Shown piece by piece: positions 1 through 8,723 of a stretch of DNA of 64,000 bases. Both the position numbers and the translations under genes were made by a program. Position 1 is the stretch's first letter. Each line of letters begins with the position of its first letter. This DNA comes from Nocardia sp. alder85J. Lineage in GTDB: Bacteria; Actinomycetota; Actinomycetes; Mycobacteriales; Mycobacteriaceae. The stretch is taken from contig NZ_JAIUCZ020000002.1 of assembly GCF_020176955.2 (NCBI RefSeq), positions 868,001 through 932,000 of the forward strand, given 5' to 3'. The notes beneath the pieces were generated by a model. The model was not told the origin of the DNA, did not search any database, and saw only the letters and a program-made list of their open reading frames with translations.

Positions 1-1
1 C

Positions 2-613
2 GCGGAGCGGGGCACCGGCCTCGGCAAACCGCTCAAGTTGATCAATCATCCCGTGCGCGAACGCATTCCGGTGCTGCTGGCCGCGCTCGGCCCGAAGAAC
101 GTGGAGCTGGCCGCGGAGATCGCCGAGGGCTGGCAGCCGATCTTCTTCCTGCCGGAGCGGGCCCAGGACGTCTGGGGCGACGCGCTGGCGGCGGGCCGGG
201 CCCGGCGCGATCCGGCGCTCGGCGACCTCGAGGTGTTCGCCGGTCCGGCCCTGGCCATCGGCGAGGACGTGGAACCGCTGCTCGAATTCGTCAAACCCCA
301 TCTGGCGCTGTACATCGGCGGTATGGGTGCCAAGGGCAAGAACTTCTACCACGCCCTGGCCACCAAGTACGGCTACGGCGCCGCCGCCGACCGGATCCAG
401 GAGCTGTACCTGGCCGGGAAGAAGGAGGAGGCCACCCGGGCGGTGCCCGACGAACTGGTCCGCGCCGTCTCGCTGATCGGCCCGGCCGGATTCGTGAAGG
501 AACGGGTGGCGGCGTTCGCGGCGGCCGGTGTCACGGTGCTGAACGTGGTGCCGATGGCGGCGACCTCGGCGGACCGGGTGAAGCTGATCGAGCAGTTGCG
601 CGACCTGGTCTGA
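2..613 (+). CDS. LLM-class F420-dependent oxidoreductase, 3' part (5' end outside window)
   Basis: The reading frame is open from base 2, so the 5' part lies outside the window. The visible 203 residues are the C-terminal half of a luciferase-like TIM barrel. They contain a GTGLGKPLKL segment, then residues on the pattern GPKNVELAAEIAEGW and LALYIGGMGAKGKNFY, which are typical of the mycobacterial F420-dependent LLM subgroup. Family members use the deazaflavin F420 to oxidise or reduce small substrates; the substrate here cannot be told. The gene converges on the Rhs-like gene, whose last codons run antisense through bases 373-613. The LLM frame keeps a normal family C-terminus, so it is the genuine coding frame in the overlap. 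Confidence 0.85.
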   Translation, partial: AERGTGLGKPLKLINHPVRERIPVLLAALGPKNVELAAEIAEGWQPIFFLPERAQDVWGDALAAGRARRDPALGDLEVFAGPALAIGEDVEPLLEFVKPHLALYIGGMGAKGKNFYHALATKYGYGAAADRIQELYLAGKKEEATRAVPDELVRAVSLIGPAGFVKERVAAFAAAGVTVLNVVPMAATSADRVKLIEQLRDLV

Positions 614-3600
614 GCGTCCGGGTCCGCTGCGCGACTCGCCGGTTCCGGGCCGTCGTCCCGGCCCGGGTCTGTGCCGGCGAGGGCCGTGACCTGCCCGGAT
701 TCGGGGTCCAGCAATGCCGTCGGGGTGCCGTCCGGGCCGGTGACAACCGCTGTGAGCCGCCGGTCGACGGTCCGGGTGATGGCGGTCGCGGTGCCGGGCT
801 CGTGGTTCCAGCAGGTGTTCGACGATCCGGTCGATTCCTCGATGAGATATGAAGCGTCCCAGGTGAAGTCGGTGCGTTCGAGGACCTCGCCGCTGGGATC
901 CAGGCGCTGCGCGGTGACGCGACGTCCGTAGCCGTCGTAGGTGTGGCGCCATCGGTGCCGGTCCGGCGTCCGCACCTCGATCAGCTGGTCGAAGGCGTCG
1001 AAACGGTAGTGCCAGATGTCGGGCTCGCCGTGCTCGTGGGTGACGGTCTTCTCGGCCGGTCGTCCGGCCGGGTCGTAGCGGTGGTGCGTGTGGGCGGCGT
1101 GGGGGAGTGGATCGCCGTGATGCTCGGGACGCCCGGTCTCGGGTTCGCCAGGTGTGGAATTCGCCTGTGTCGTTTCGGGATTCGACGGCTCGGCTTCGGA
1201 ATCGGTGATGTGACGGTAGATATCGGTGAGGTTGCCGAGCGGATCGTATCGATAGCTCTCGGCGAGGGCGTCGTTGCGGTACATCTCGGTGATCCGGCCG
1301 ATCGGGTCCAGCCGACGGTGCTCGCGGACGGGGTCGGGGTTCGCGCGGTGCACCGTGTGACCGGTGAGGTGACCGTCGGCGCGATAGGTGTACTCGTCGT
1401 GGAACAGGCGTTGCGGTGCGGGGCGGCCGGTGGAGCCCAGGTTCAGCGTGGTGGCGGGGAAAGCGGTCACGGTTCGCGCGGTGACCTGCCCGCTGTTGTC
1501 CGTTGTCCGGATGAGTTCGATCTCGCCGACCCACCATCCGGTTGGTTGCCCGAGCGCATCGCAGGTGAAACCGACGGGGTGGCCGTCGGTTTCGAGGCCG
1601 GTGATGCGGCTGTTGTGGTCGAATTGCCAGGTGGTGGTCGAACCACCGGGCGTGGTGCGGCGGACAAGACGCCGGTGCGCGTCGTACTCGTATCGAGTGG
1701 GCGGGCGATCGTCGACCTGTTCCGAGATCGGTTGCCCGGTCGGTGTGTACGTGACGGTGACGGTGTGGGTGGTCCCCTCGCCGCCGGCGACCGCGGTGAC
1801 GATCCGGCCGGACCGGTCGCGGGTGTAGCGCCGGAATTCGCCGGTGTCGGCGGCGATCTCGATGATCCGGCCGAGTACGTCGTAGGTACAGCGGCGGGTG
1901 ACACCCGTGGCGGCGGTGACGGTGGCGATGCGGCCCGCGTGGTCGTGGGTGTAATGGGTTGTGGCACCGGTGAAGTCGGTTTCGGAAACTGTGCGGCCGA
2001 GGGCGTCGTATACGTAACTCCAGCGGCGGCCTTCGGGATCCACGACGGCGACCGGACGGCCCTGCCGGTCCCACAGGTAGCCGGTGGTGTCGCCACCGGG
2101 GTCGGTACGGGTGGCCGGGAGGCCGGACACGCCGTAGGTGTAGTGGGTGACGCCGCCCGCACGATCGGTGTGGGCCACCAGGTTTCCCGTGTCGTCGTAG
2201 GACCGGGACTCGCTGTTGCCGTCGGGGTCTCGTCGGCTTCTCGGTTTCCCGGCAGATGTCCATTCGTAGAGTGTGTGCCCGCCACGAGGATCGATCAGCT
2301 CGATCGGCCGGCCGAATCCGTCACGATGGACGACGGTGATCGCGCCCGACGACTCCGTCAGGGTGACCGGTAGCCCGGCCGGATCGACCTCGACGGTGGT
2401 GCGGATACCGGACGGGTCGGTGACGGTCGCGAGGGCGCCACCTCGGTGCCAGGTGTAGCGGGTGCGGGCTCCGCTCGCGTCGACGGTGGCCGCGAGATCG
2501 CCCTCTTCGGTCCATTCCTGGTGGTACACAGTGCCGTCGGCGTCGGTCATCCGCGTGGCTCGGTGCCGGAACGGGTAGTCGGCGGTCAGCGTCGCGCCGT
2601 CGGGGCGGGTGTGCTCGAGGATGTCGCCGTCGCCGGTGTACCGGTATCGGGTGGTCACGCCACCGGGCGTGGTCACGGTCACCGGCCGCCGATCGACGTT
2701 GTATTCGATATGGGTGCGACCGCCCACCGCGTCGATCCGGTCACGCAGCCGGTAGTCGCGGTCGAAGCCGTACTTGGTGACCGCGCCGCAGGCGTCGGTG
2801 ACGGCCGTGAGACTGCCTGTGCCGTCCGGGAATTCGACGTACTCGAAATCGGTGTCGAGAATTCCGCTGTCACTGCGCCGGGACACCACCCTTCCGGACT
2901 CGTCGTAGGTGTTCACCAGCCGATTCCCGCGCGAATCCGTCCGGGAGACCATGCGCCGCAACTCGTCGTAGGTGAGCTTCACAGCTGCACCGGCGGCATC
3001 CACGATCGTGGTCAATATGCCTGCGGTGTAAGCGAATCCGCGGACGGGTACGGCAACGCCACGATCGCGGACCGACAGGCCGGTGACGCGGCCGTCGGCG
3101 CTGTCGACGATCACGTGGTAGCCGCCGGAATGAACGACCGCCACGGGAGTGCCGGTGGTGTCGTAGCGGAACCGGATCCGGTTGCGATGCCGGTCGGTGA
3201 TCGCGGAGATCGCGTAGTTGCCGAGCCGCGCTTCGATGCCGTCCGATTCGGGTTCCGCCGTGAAATGCCAGATCCTTTCGCGGTACGGGTCCCAGACGCG
3301 GTAACCGGAGCCGACGCGGGTCAGCGTCCAGCGCTGGCGCCCACGGGTCGGCTCGACCGGCACGTCGGCCCGGGCGTGGGGATAGGCGAGCATGACCCCG
3401 TCCTCGCCGAGAAAGGTCACTCCGGCGTCCTCGACCACCAGCCGGACATCCAGCGTCGAGGACCACGACGGGCCGAACCAGCGGCCGAAGCAATAGCCCG
3501 ACAGGTGGGTGCGACGCAGCACCAGCGGGAGGATGCCCGGCAGGTCGACATCGGTCCCCGGGCAGAGGAATTCGCCGGTCGCGATGTCGATCTGCCCGTC

Positions 3601-3741
3601 GGCCAGGGTCTTCTGATCCTCGAAACGGTCGTGGACCGAACCGGACCCACTGGCCTGCTCGTGCGCGCCGTGGTCGCGGGCGGCGCGCTCCTCCGGCGTG
3701 TGCTCACCGTGCTCCGGCACCGGTCCTCGTTCCTGTCGCAT
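373..3741 (-). CDS. Rhs/YD-repeat protein, truncated before the core end
   Basis: The 1122-residue product opens with a DUF6531-type Rhs N-terminal domain (DIATGEFLCPGTDVDLPG, residues about 50-180). About 20 YD repeats of the form YDxxGRxxxxxxxxG then run to roughly residue 1000; these build the hollow shell that encloses a toxin tip. The start is the ATG at 3741, six bases after the stop of the upstream gene, because the longer upstream frame is antisense to that gene. The recognisable repeats stop near base 660, just after GTPTALLDPESGQ. The expected core end (a DPxGL-type cleavage motif) and any toxin domain are absent. The last 80 or so codons are simply the antisense of the LLM gene. 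The gene is probably a 3'-truncated remnant or non-functional. It lies last in the toxin-type operon. Confidence 0.8.
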   Translation of the reverse strand: MRQERGPVPEHGEHTPEERAARDHGAHEQASGSGSVHDRFEDQKTLADGQIDIATGEFLCPGTDVDLPGILPLVLRRTHLSGYCFGRWFGPSWSSTLDVRLVVEDAGVTFLGEDGVMLAYPHARADVPVEPTRGRQRWTLTRVGSGYRVWDPYRERIWHFTAEPESDGIEARLGNYAISAITDRHRNRIRFRYDTTGTPVAVVHSGGYHVIVDSADGRVTGLSVRDRGVAVPVRGFAYTAGILTTIVDAAGAAVKLTYDELRRMVSRTDSRGNRLVNTYDESGRVVSRRSDSGILDTDFEYVEFPDGTGSLTAVTDACGAVTKYGFDRDYRLRDRIDAVGGRTHIEYNVDRRPVTVTTPGGVTTRYRYTGDGDILEHTRPDGATLTADYPFRHRATRMTDADGTVYHQEWTEEGDLAATVDASGARTRYTWHRGGALATVTDPSGIRTTVEVDPAGLPVTLTESSGAITVVHRDGFGRPIELIDPRGGHTLYEWTSAGKPRSRRDPDGNSESRSYDDTGNLVAHTDRAGGVTHYTYGVSGLPATRTDPGGDTTGYLWDRQGRPVAVVDPEGRRWSYVYDALGRTVSETDFTGATTHYTHDHAGRIATVTAATGVTRRCTYDVLGRIIEIAADTGEFRRYTRDRSGRIVTAVAGGEGTTHTVTVTYTPTGQPISEQVDDRPPTRYEYDAHRRLVRRTTPGGSTTTWQFDHNSRITGLETDGHPVGFTCDALGQPTGWWVGEIELIRTTDNSGQVTARTVTAFPATTLNLGSTGRPAPQRLFHDEYTYRADGHLTGHTVHRANPDPVREHRRLDPIGRITEMYRNDALAESYRYDPLGNLTDIYRHITDSEAEPSNPETTQANSTPGEPETGRPEHHGDPLPHAAHTHHRYDPAGRPAEKTVTHEHGEPDIWHYRFDAFDQLIEVRTPDRHRWRHTYDGYGRRVTAQRLDPSGEVLERTDFTWDASYLIEESTGSSNTCWNHEPGTATAITRTVDRRLTAVVTGPDGTPTALLDPESGQVTALAGTDPGRDDGPEPASRAADPDAQTRSRNCSISFTRSAEVAAIGTTFSTVTPAAANAATRSFTNPAGPISETARTSSSGTARVASSFFPARYSSWIRSAAAP

Positions 3742-3746
3742 GGTCG

Positions 3747-5147
3747 TCAGTTCGGGGGATAGCGGCGTTGCCACTCGCTCTGATCGAGGACGTCGCGGAG
3801 TTCGGTGGCGAGATCCTGGCCGAGGCGGTCCAGGGTGTGCACGGTTTGCACCGGGTCGCGGAAGACTGCTGGTATGGCCTGGATTCCGTATTCGGCGCCG
3901 ATGAGCATTCCGGTCGTGGCGGCGACCTGGCAGCGATGCTCCTCGGGTGCGTAATTCAAGGCCAACACCAGTGCCTCGCGGAGATAGTCGCTGACCATGG
4001 CGCAGTACAGGGCGATGCCGAGCCCCTCGGCTCCGTCGATGCCGCCGTGCGGGAAGTGTTTTCGGAGATTGTCGGCCTGTGTCGGTGTCCATTCGTTGCG
4101 GACCAGGGCGACCGTGGTGTCGATCATCGAGCGGGTGCGTTGGTGACCGGGGCGGGCCGTGAGCTGGAGGTAGCCGGCGGTCAGGCAGTCCATGAACGGG
4201 TGGCCACGGATCTGCTGGTGCAGGATGACGGCGAGTACGCCTGCGGGCAGGAAGTCGTCGGGGTGGGGATGGGTCAGTGCGGCGATGGAGACCGCGAGGT
4301 CGAAAGTCTGTGACAGATCCTCCGACCAGACGGCCGCGAGGGCGCCGCGGATCAGGACGTCGGGGCCTCGGGCCGCGCTGCGTGGGGCGGTGGGGGTGGA
4401 CATGATTCCGGAAGTTGCGAATCCGGTCAGGGCGTCGATGATTGCGTCCGGCAGGTTGACAAAGATACGGAACTGGGCTTCCTCCGACAATGTGCCGCCG
4501 GGTTCGTCTCTGTCACCGGCGTTGCGCGCATAGGGGCCGCCGTACTTCCGCCACTCACCCGATTTATCGGGGTCCCAGTCTTTCTGCATGTGGTACAGCC
4601 AGCGCTGATAGGCGTGTTGAACCGTCGACACGGGATCGGCATGGTTGGCGAACCGTCGAACCCCCAGGGCTCGAATCAGTCCTTCGGCGCTGTATGCCAT
4701 CAATTTACCGACCCAAGATGAAAGCATTCGATCGTTCGGTAGATAGTCGATCAGCTTCTCCTCGACGTCGACTGCGCCGCCGGAATACCAGGGATATGTG
4801 GTCAAGCCGCCGAAATCATCCGCAAATGCATCGCCTACGCCGGCGCCCACTATCGCTCCGCGTAATTTTTCCGACCCTGTCGGAATTATCAGATGTTCGA
4901 AGTCGCTGTTGTATCCCGCGATCTCGTCCGAGCGGGCGCTGTATTCCAGTTCAGCCCGGATCGGCGCCTCTATGTCGACGTAATGCTGGTTGTAGTCACT
5001 GTCCTCGACTGTGCGGCTGTCGGGCCGGAAATCAACTTGATTCCGCCATCGATCCGACCAGTCGCTGTGCCAATTTCCATGTTTCAGGCCCCGCCGGGCT
5101 CTCTCATTGGACGGCCAGCCCTTGGGCTTGATCCGCGGATCCCGCAC
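3747..5147 (-). CDS. ADP-ribosylglycohydrolase-like protein lacking metal ligands (putative immunity protein)
   Basis: The 466-residue protein carries landmarks of the ADP-ribosylglycohydrolase (ARH/DraG) fold: LRGAIVGAGVGDAF at 95-108, LTHPHPDD at 291-298 and TTGMLIGAEYGIQAIP near 411-426. Active members bind two Mg ions through a DDT motif and a C-terminal DxDT motif. At the matching positions this protein has SSWVG (about 143-147) and HRCQ (about 404-407), so the acidic ligands are lost. ARH-family proteins are known immunity factors against ADP-ribosylating toxins and can also protect by occluding the toxin. The gene starts 12 bases after the stop of the toxin-like gene and 6 bases before the Rhs gene, so it is co-transcribed. 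Its base composition is visibly less GC-rich than its neighbours, suggesting recent transfer. An immunity role is inference. Confidence 0.7.
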   Translation of the reverse strand: MRDPRIKPKGWPSNERARRGLKHGNWHSDWSDRWRNQVDFRPDSRTVEDSDYNQHYVDIEAPIRAELEYSARSDEIAGYNSDFEHLIIPTGSEKLRGAIVGAGVGDAFADDFGGLTTYPWYSGGAVDVEEKLIDYLPNDRMLSSWVGKLMAYSAEGLIRALGVRRFANHADPVSTVQHAYQRWLYHMQKDWDPDKSGEWRKYGGPYARNAGDRDEPGGTLSEEAQFRIFVNLPDAIIDALTGFATSGIMSTPTAPRSAARGPDVLIRGALAAVWSEDLSQTFDLAVSIAALTHPHPDDFLPAGVLAVILHQQIRGHPFMDCLTAGYLQLTARPGHQRTRSMIDTTVALVRNEWTPTQADNLRKHFPHGGIDGAEGLGIALYCAMVSDYLREALVLALNYAPEEHRCQVAATTGMLIGAEYGIQAIPAVFRDPVQTVHTLDRLGQDLATELRDVLDQSEWQRRYPPN

Positions 5148-5159
5148 TGTGCCTGCTCC

Positions 5160-8100
5160 TTACTCGACATCGAACTTCTTGACCCCATGCCAATGGACCT
5201 CTCCGCCGGGTCGCATCAGTACGCGTTTACCCAGCCAGGTCAATTCGCGCAACTGTTCGGAGGAAAACCCGTTCGGTCGGCCTAGTTCGCTGATCTCCTT
5301 GGCTGTCGGGAAGCGGGGGGAGCCGACCTGGAAATTCTTCAGCAATGCCTCCGATTTCGTGATAACCTTCGTGAGATCTTCGATCCCCTTGTTGAGTGCC
5401 GATTTCTCGGGTCCGGCCGGGAGGGACTTGGACTCCCGCATCAACTGGCTGAGATTGCCTCGCTCGGTAGTAATTTCCTCGCGCAGGCGCGGGCGAATGT
5501 ATTGAACGGCCTGATCTTCATACAAGAATTCGAATCCTTGTCGTGCCCAAGCGTAGCTGCCCACATCGATATTGGCCTTGAGAGTGACCGTGTCGACTCC
5601 CGAATCTTTGTACCATTGGAACATCGCCTTGTTCCAGGCAGTTGCGCAGCCCTGACCTTGCATGTGCTTTGCCAGCGAAAACGATGTGTGTTCAACGGTC
5701 AGTCGACCTTCCATATAGCTGAAAGACCGGCTGGCTTTTCCGACCTGCACACCGTCAGTGTCGTACATTTTCAGTCTGATATGCAGGGCTTGGGAGTGGC
5801 CGTTGACTTCGTATACATGGACGCGCACTCCGGCGTACTCGCCATCGATGGCCCGCTGTAATTGCGGGAGCAGCCTGGCCTCGTCGACCCGTACATTATC
5901 CGGTGGGAACAAATCACCGAGACTCGGTTTGGGCTCGGTGGGCCGATTCGGTGGCTCGCCGCCTGGTTCCGGATGTTCGCCACCGGGGTGCTCGATGGCG
6001 GGGTGATCGGGGCGAGCGTCGACCAGGTCGCGGGGATCCGGCGCACGGTCCCACTCGGCACGGCGCATGGGAGGCTCCGGCTTGGCCCCGGTCCCGGGTG
6101 TGTCGAGCGGAGCGTGTTCGGCCCCCGGCCGGGTCGCGGGATGGTCGGACGGCCTGTCCCAGGCAGGGGCATGTGCGCTCGAAGTGGCGGGCGAACCATC
6201 AACTCGACGGTGTGGTTCCTCCGGGCGTCCTGCGTGGTCCTGCGGGGGAGCGTCCGTCCGATCGGCCGGTGGCCGGTACTCGGCCCGCGGATCGGGAGCA
6301 CGATCCGGCCGGTATGGCTCGGCCGGACGTGTGTTGTGATCTGGACTCTGCGTCGCGGACCGATCGGATACCCGATGCGTCGTGGATTCGCTTGGCCGCG
6401 CGATGGATTCGGCCGGAGGTGGGGGGTGTTCACCCGGACGCGGGGTGGATTCGACCGGCCGGTATGGATCGGCAGGCTCCACACGATGGGGCGATCCCTG
6501 GCGATTCCACCAGCCCGGATTGCGGCCGGTCGGTGAAACCTGTTCGGGACGAATCCTCTCCGACCGACCGGCTTCCGGCACGGTCGAATCCGGGTGCGGA
6601 CTCCGGCTCGCCCCCGAGGACGAATTGCGACGCCACGGATCGTCGGTGCGTGGCGTCACCTCGCGTGCCTGCCGCACCGGCGCCGGTTGCGCGGACGCAG
6701 TGGGTCTGCCGGATCCGTGACCGGGCGTACCGGTATCGGGATTCGGCACCACGGGATCCGCTGGGCGCGGTACCGCGGGGTCGGGCGTAGGACCATGTGC
6801 GGCAACCGGATTCGGCCCGGCCGCATAGGGCTGCGTTCCGCCGGTACCGACAGTTGCCGGCGATCCGTCGTAAGGGCTCGCCGTACGTGGCTGCACTGTT
6901 TCGATGCCGGATGGTTGCCCGCCAGGCTGGGCTGGTGTCGTAGGCGCCTCGTAGGCGCGGGCGGCCGGCTGGGCTGGCGTGGTCGGCGCATCGGAGACGT
7001 GCCCGGCGGGTTGAGGTGATGTCGTCGGCGCGTCGTACACGCGGGCGGCAGGGGCCGGCGTGGTGGACGCATCGGAGATGTGCGCGGTCGGCGGGGCGGA
7101 TGCAGTGGGCGCGTCGGAAATACGGGTGGCGGGTTGGGCCGGCGCGCTGGGTGAGTCGGAGATGTGCGCGGCGGGTTGGGCTGGTGAGGTGGGCACATCG
7201 GAGATGTGCGTGGTCGATTGGGCCGTTGCCGTGGGCGCGTCGGATATACCGGCTGCGGGTTGGGCTGGCGCGCTGGGTGGTTCGGTGATGTGGGTGGCGG
7301 GTTGGGCCGGCGTCGTCGGCGCGTCGGCAACGTGCGCAGTGGGTTGGTCCGATGCCGGAGGCGGGTCGGGAACGTGGGCAGTGGGTTGGGCCGGTGCCAG
7401 TGCGTCGGTGACCTGGGCTGCGGGTTGCGATGGTGCCGGGCGTGTGTCGGGTGTGGCGGATTGGGGTGGTACTGCGGGCACGTCGGGGGTGTGGGGTCCG
7501 AGCGGCTCGGGTTTCGGGGCTGGGGCGTGGTCCCCTGGCAACCCAGGTTTCGGCGGTTCGGGGGCGGCAGGTGGGAGTGGGTGGTCGGCGGCATCCTCCG
7601 CTGCCCGGGCGGCTCGCGTGGCGTCGGAGGCTTCGGTGGCGTCCTTCATCGCTGTCAGAGCCGGTTTCGCCGCGCCGGCTCCACCGGTGCCGATGGTCAT
7701 GAGGGTGTTGCCGGTCAGGGAGCCGAGGAACTCGGAGGGGTTCTTCCTGGTGTCCTTCAGGAACGCGTCCACGGTGGCACCGGGGTCGGCGGCCGCGGTG
7801 ACCAGGCCGGTGGCCAGGTCGGCTGTGTTCTGGAGGTATTGCGCGGGGTGGGTCAGGTTGTAGGTGTCGTACGGGTCGAGTTGGCGGGTGAACTGGGCGA
7901 TCTCGGCGAAACTGGTGGTCAGGCCCTTGGTGAAATGGGCGGCGGCGTCGTTGACCGCTGTGTTCGCGTCGTTGAAGTCGTCCAGCAGGCGCTGTGACAG
8001 TGGGGGAGTGTCGGGCGCGGTGGCGGTGGCGGCGCGTAGTCCGGCCGCGGCGGTGGCGGCGGCGCTGTCGCGGTCGGCGCGGGCGCCCCGGAGGATTTCG

Positions 8101-8723
8101 CGGGCGTCGTTGCGCATCGCGGTCCAGGTGTCCGCGAGCGGGGTGGACTTCCGCTGTTCGGCGGACAGGGCGTTCCAGGCCGTTTTCTTCGAAAGCTCTT
8201 CGGCCGCTGCTTGTTTCCACTTCGTGATCGCGTCGGCGGCCCGGCCTTGGGCGGCGGTGATCCCGTGGTACCAGGTATCGAGGATGCCGGCGGCCTTGTG
8301 CAGGGCGTCCGCACCGGTCCACCACAGCTTCGGCTGCTTCTCGAACTCGGTGTGGAACGATTGTGCCGCTGCGCCGATCCAGTCGGAGACGTCGATCTTG
8401 CGCAGGGCGTCGCCGGTCTTCTCCAGCGAGTCACCCAGCTGCTGCAACAGATCGTGGACGTGGGCGATGGCGGCGGGATCGCCGTGGATCAGCTCGGTGG
8501 GATCGTCGGTTTCGCCCAGTTCCCGTTCGGTGACCGTGCCCCCGGACGCGTCCACCACCTGTTCCGCGGCGTGCTGGAGTTGGGCGGCAACACCGTTCGC
8601 GCCGAAGGCCCGTGCCGCCGAGGCGGCTGCGTCGTAGGTCGCGCCTTCGGCCTTTCCCTCGACGCGGGTGATCGTGTCGTTCGCTTTGTCGATCGCCGCG
8701 CCGATGCTGTCGAACAGGCCCAC
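5160..8723 (-). CDS. Large T7SS-type polymorphic toxin-like protein with GNAT-like C-terminal domain
   Basis: The start is a GTG at 8723 that overlaps the TAG of the preceding gene (TAGTG), giving 1187 residues. Residues 1-300 are helical and resemble actinobacterial putative T7SS-secreted proteins (GLFDSIG start, then GDPAAIAHVHDLL and KIDVSDWIGAAAQSFHTEF). Residues about 430-600 are twelve imperfect 13-14 residue repeats of the form xSDAPTTPAQPAAx, followed by a Pro/Arg/Asp-rich linker to about 935. The C-terminal 250 residues differ: about 965-1070 look like a GNAT acetyltransferase fold, with QGQG (about 1022-1025) as the likely acetyl-CoA loop and GSYAWARQGFEF matching the end of the fold. 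The last 750 bases are less GC-rich than the rest. This is the usual layout of a polymorphic toxin with an exchangeable tip. Toxicity and acetylation targets are inference. Confidence 0.7.
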   Translation of the reverse strand: MGLFDSIGAAIDKANDTITRVEGKAEGATYDAAASAARAFGANGVAAQLQHAAEQVVDASGGTVTERELGETDDPTELIHGDPAAIAHVHDLLQQLGDSLEKTGDALRKIDVSDWIGAAAQSFHTEFEKQPKLWWTGADALHKAAGILDTWYHGITAAQGRAADAITKWKQAAAEELSKKTAWNALSAEQRKSTPLADTWTAMRNDAREILRGARADRDSAAATAAAGLRAATATAPDTPPLSQRLLDDFNDANTAVNDAAAHFTKGLTTSFAEIAQFTRQLDPYDTYNLTHPAQYLQNTADLATGLVTAAADPGATVDAFLKDTRKNPSEFLGSLTGNTLMTIGTGGAGAAKPALTAMKDATEASDATRAARAAEDAADHPLPPAAPEPPKPGLPGDHAPAPKPEPLGPHTPDVPAVPPQSATPDTRPAPSQPAAQVTDALAPAQPTAHVPDPPPASDQPTAHVADAPTTPAQPATHITEPPSAPAQPAAGISDAPTATAQSTTHISDVPTSPAQPAAHISDSPSAPAQPATRISDAPTASAPPTAHISDASTTPAPAARVYDAPTTSPQPAGHVSDAPTTPAQPAARAYEAPTTPAQPGGQPSGIETVQPRTASPYDGSPATVGTGGTQPYAAGPNPVAAHGPTPDPAVPRPADPVVPNPDTGTPGHGSGRPTASAQPAPVRQAREVTPRTDDPWRRNSSSGASRSPHPDSTVPEAGRSERIRPEQVSPTGRNPGWWNRQGSPHRVEPADPYRPVESTPRPGEHPPPPAESIARPSESTTHRVSDRSATQSPDHNTRPAEPYRPDRAPDPRAEYRPPADRTDAPPQDHAGRPEEPHRRVDGSPATSSAHAPAWDRPSDHPATRPGAEHAPLDTPGTGAKPEPPMRRAEWDRAPDPRDLVDARPDHPAIEHPGGEHPEPGGEPPNRPTEPKPSLGDLFPPDNVRVDEARLLPQLQRAIDGEYAGVRVHVYEVNGHSQALHIRLKMYDTDGVQVGKASRSFSYMEGRLTVEHTSFSLAKHMQGQGCATAWNKAMFQWYKDSGVDTVTLKANIDVGSYAWARQGFEFLYEDQAVQYIRPRLREEITTERGNLSQLMRESKSLPAGPEKSALNKGIEDLTKVITKSEALLKNFQVGSPRFPTAKEISELGRPNGFSSEQLRELTWLGKRVLMRPGGEVHWHGVKKFDVE
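6914..7412 (-). repeat. Coding tandem repeats, 39-42 bp units, in toxin-like protein linker
   Basis: About twelve degenerate tandem units encode a 13-14 residue motif of the type ISDAPTTPAQPAAH. Reading order starts near VTDALAPAQPTAH at 7412 and ends near AYEAPTTPAQPGGQ at 6914. Units differ at several residues but keep length in multiples of three, so the frame is preserved. Such Pro/Ala/Thr stretches are expected to be extended and flexible, separating the export domain from the C-terminal tip. Confidence 0.8.

Noticed and set aside
943-2373. 476-codon open frame on the plus strand opposite the Rhs gene
   Set aside because: It is Val/Gly-rich with no family pattern and is the antisense shadow of the YD repeats, whose frame shows clear protein motifs.
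3742-4092. Upstream extension of the Rhs frame to 4092
   Set aside because: The extra codons are antisense to the ARH-like gene and encode an Arg-rich sequence; the ATG at 3741 directly follows that gene's stop.
6914-7412. Regular repeats that could suggest a CRISPR array
   Set aside because: Units are contiguous without spacers, degenerate, and preserve a coding frame inside the toxin-like protein.
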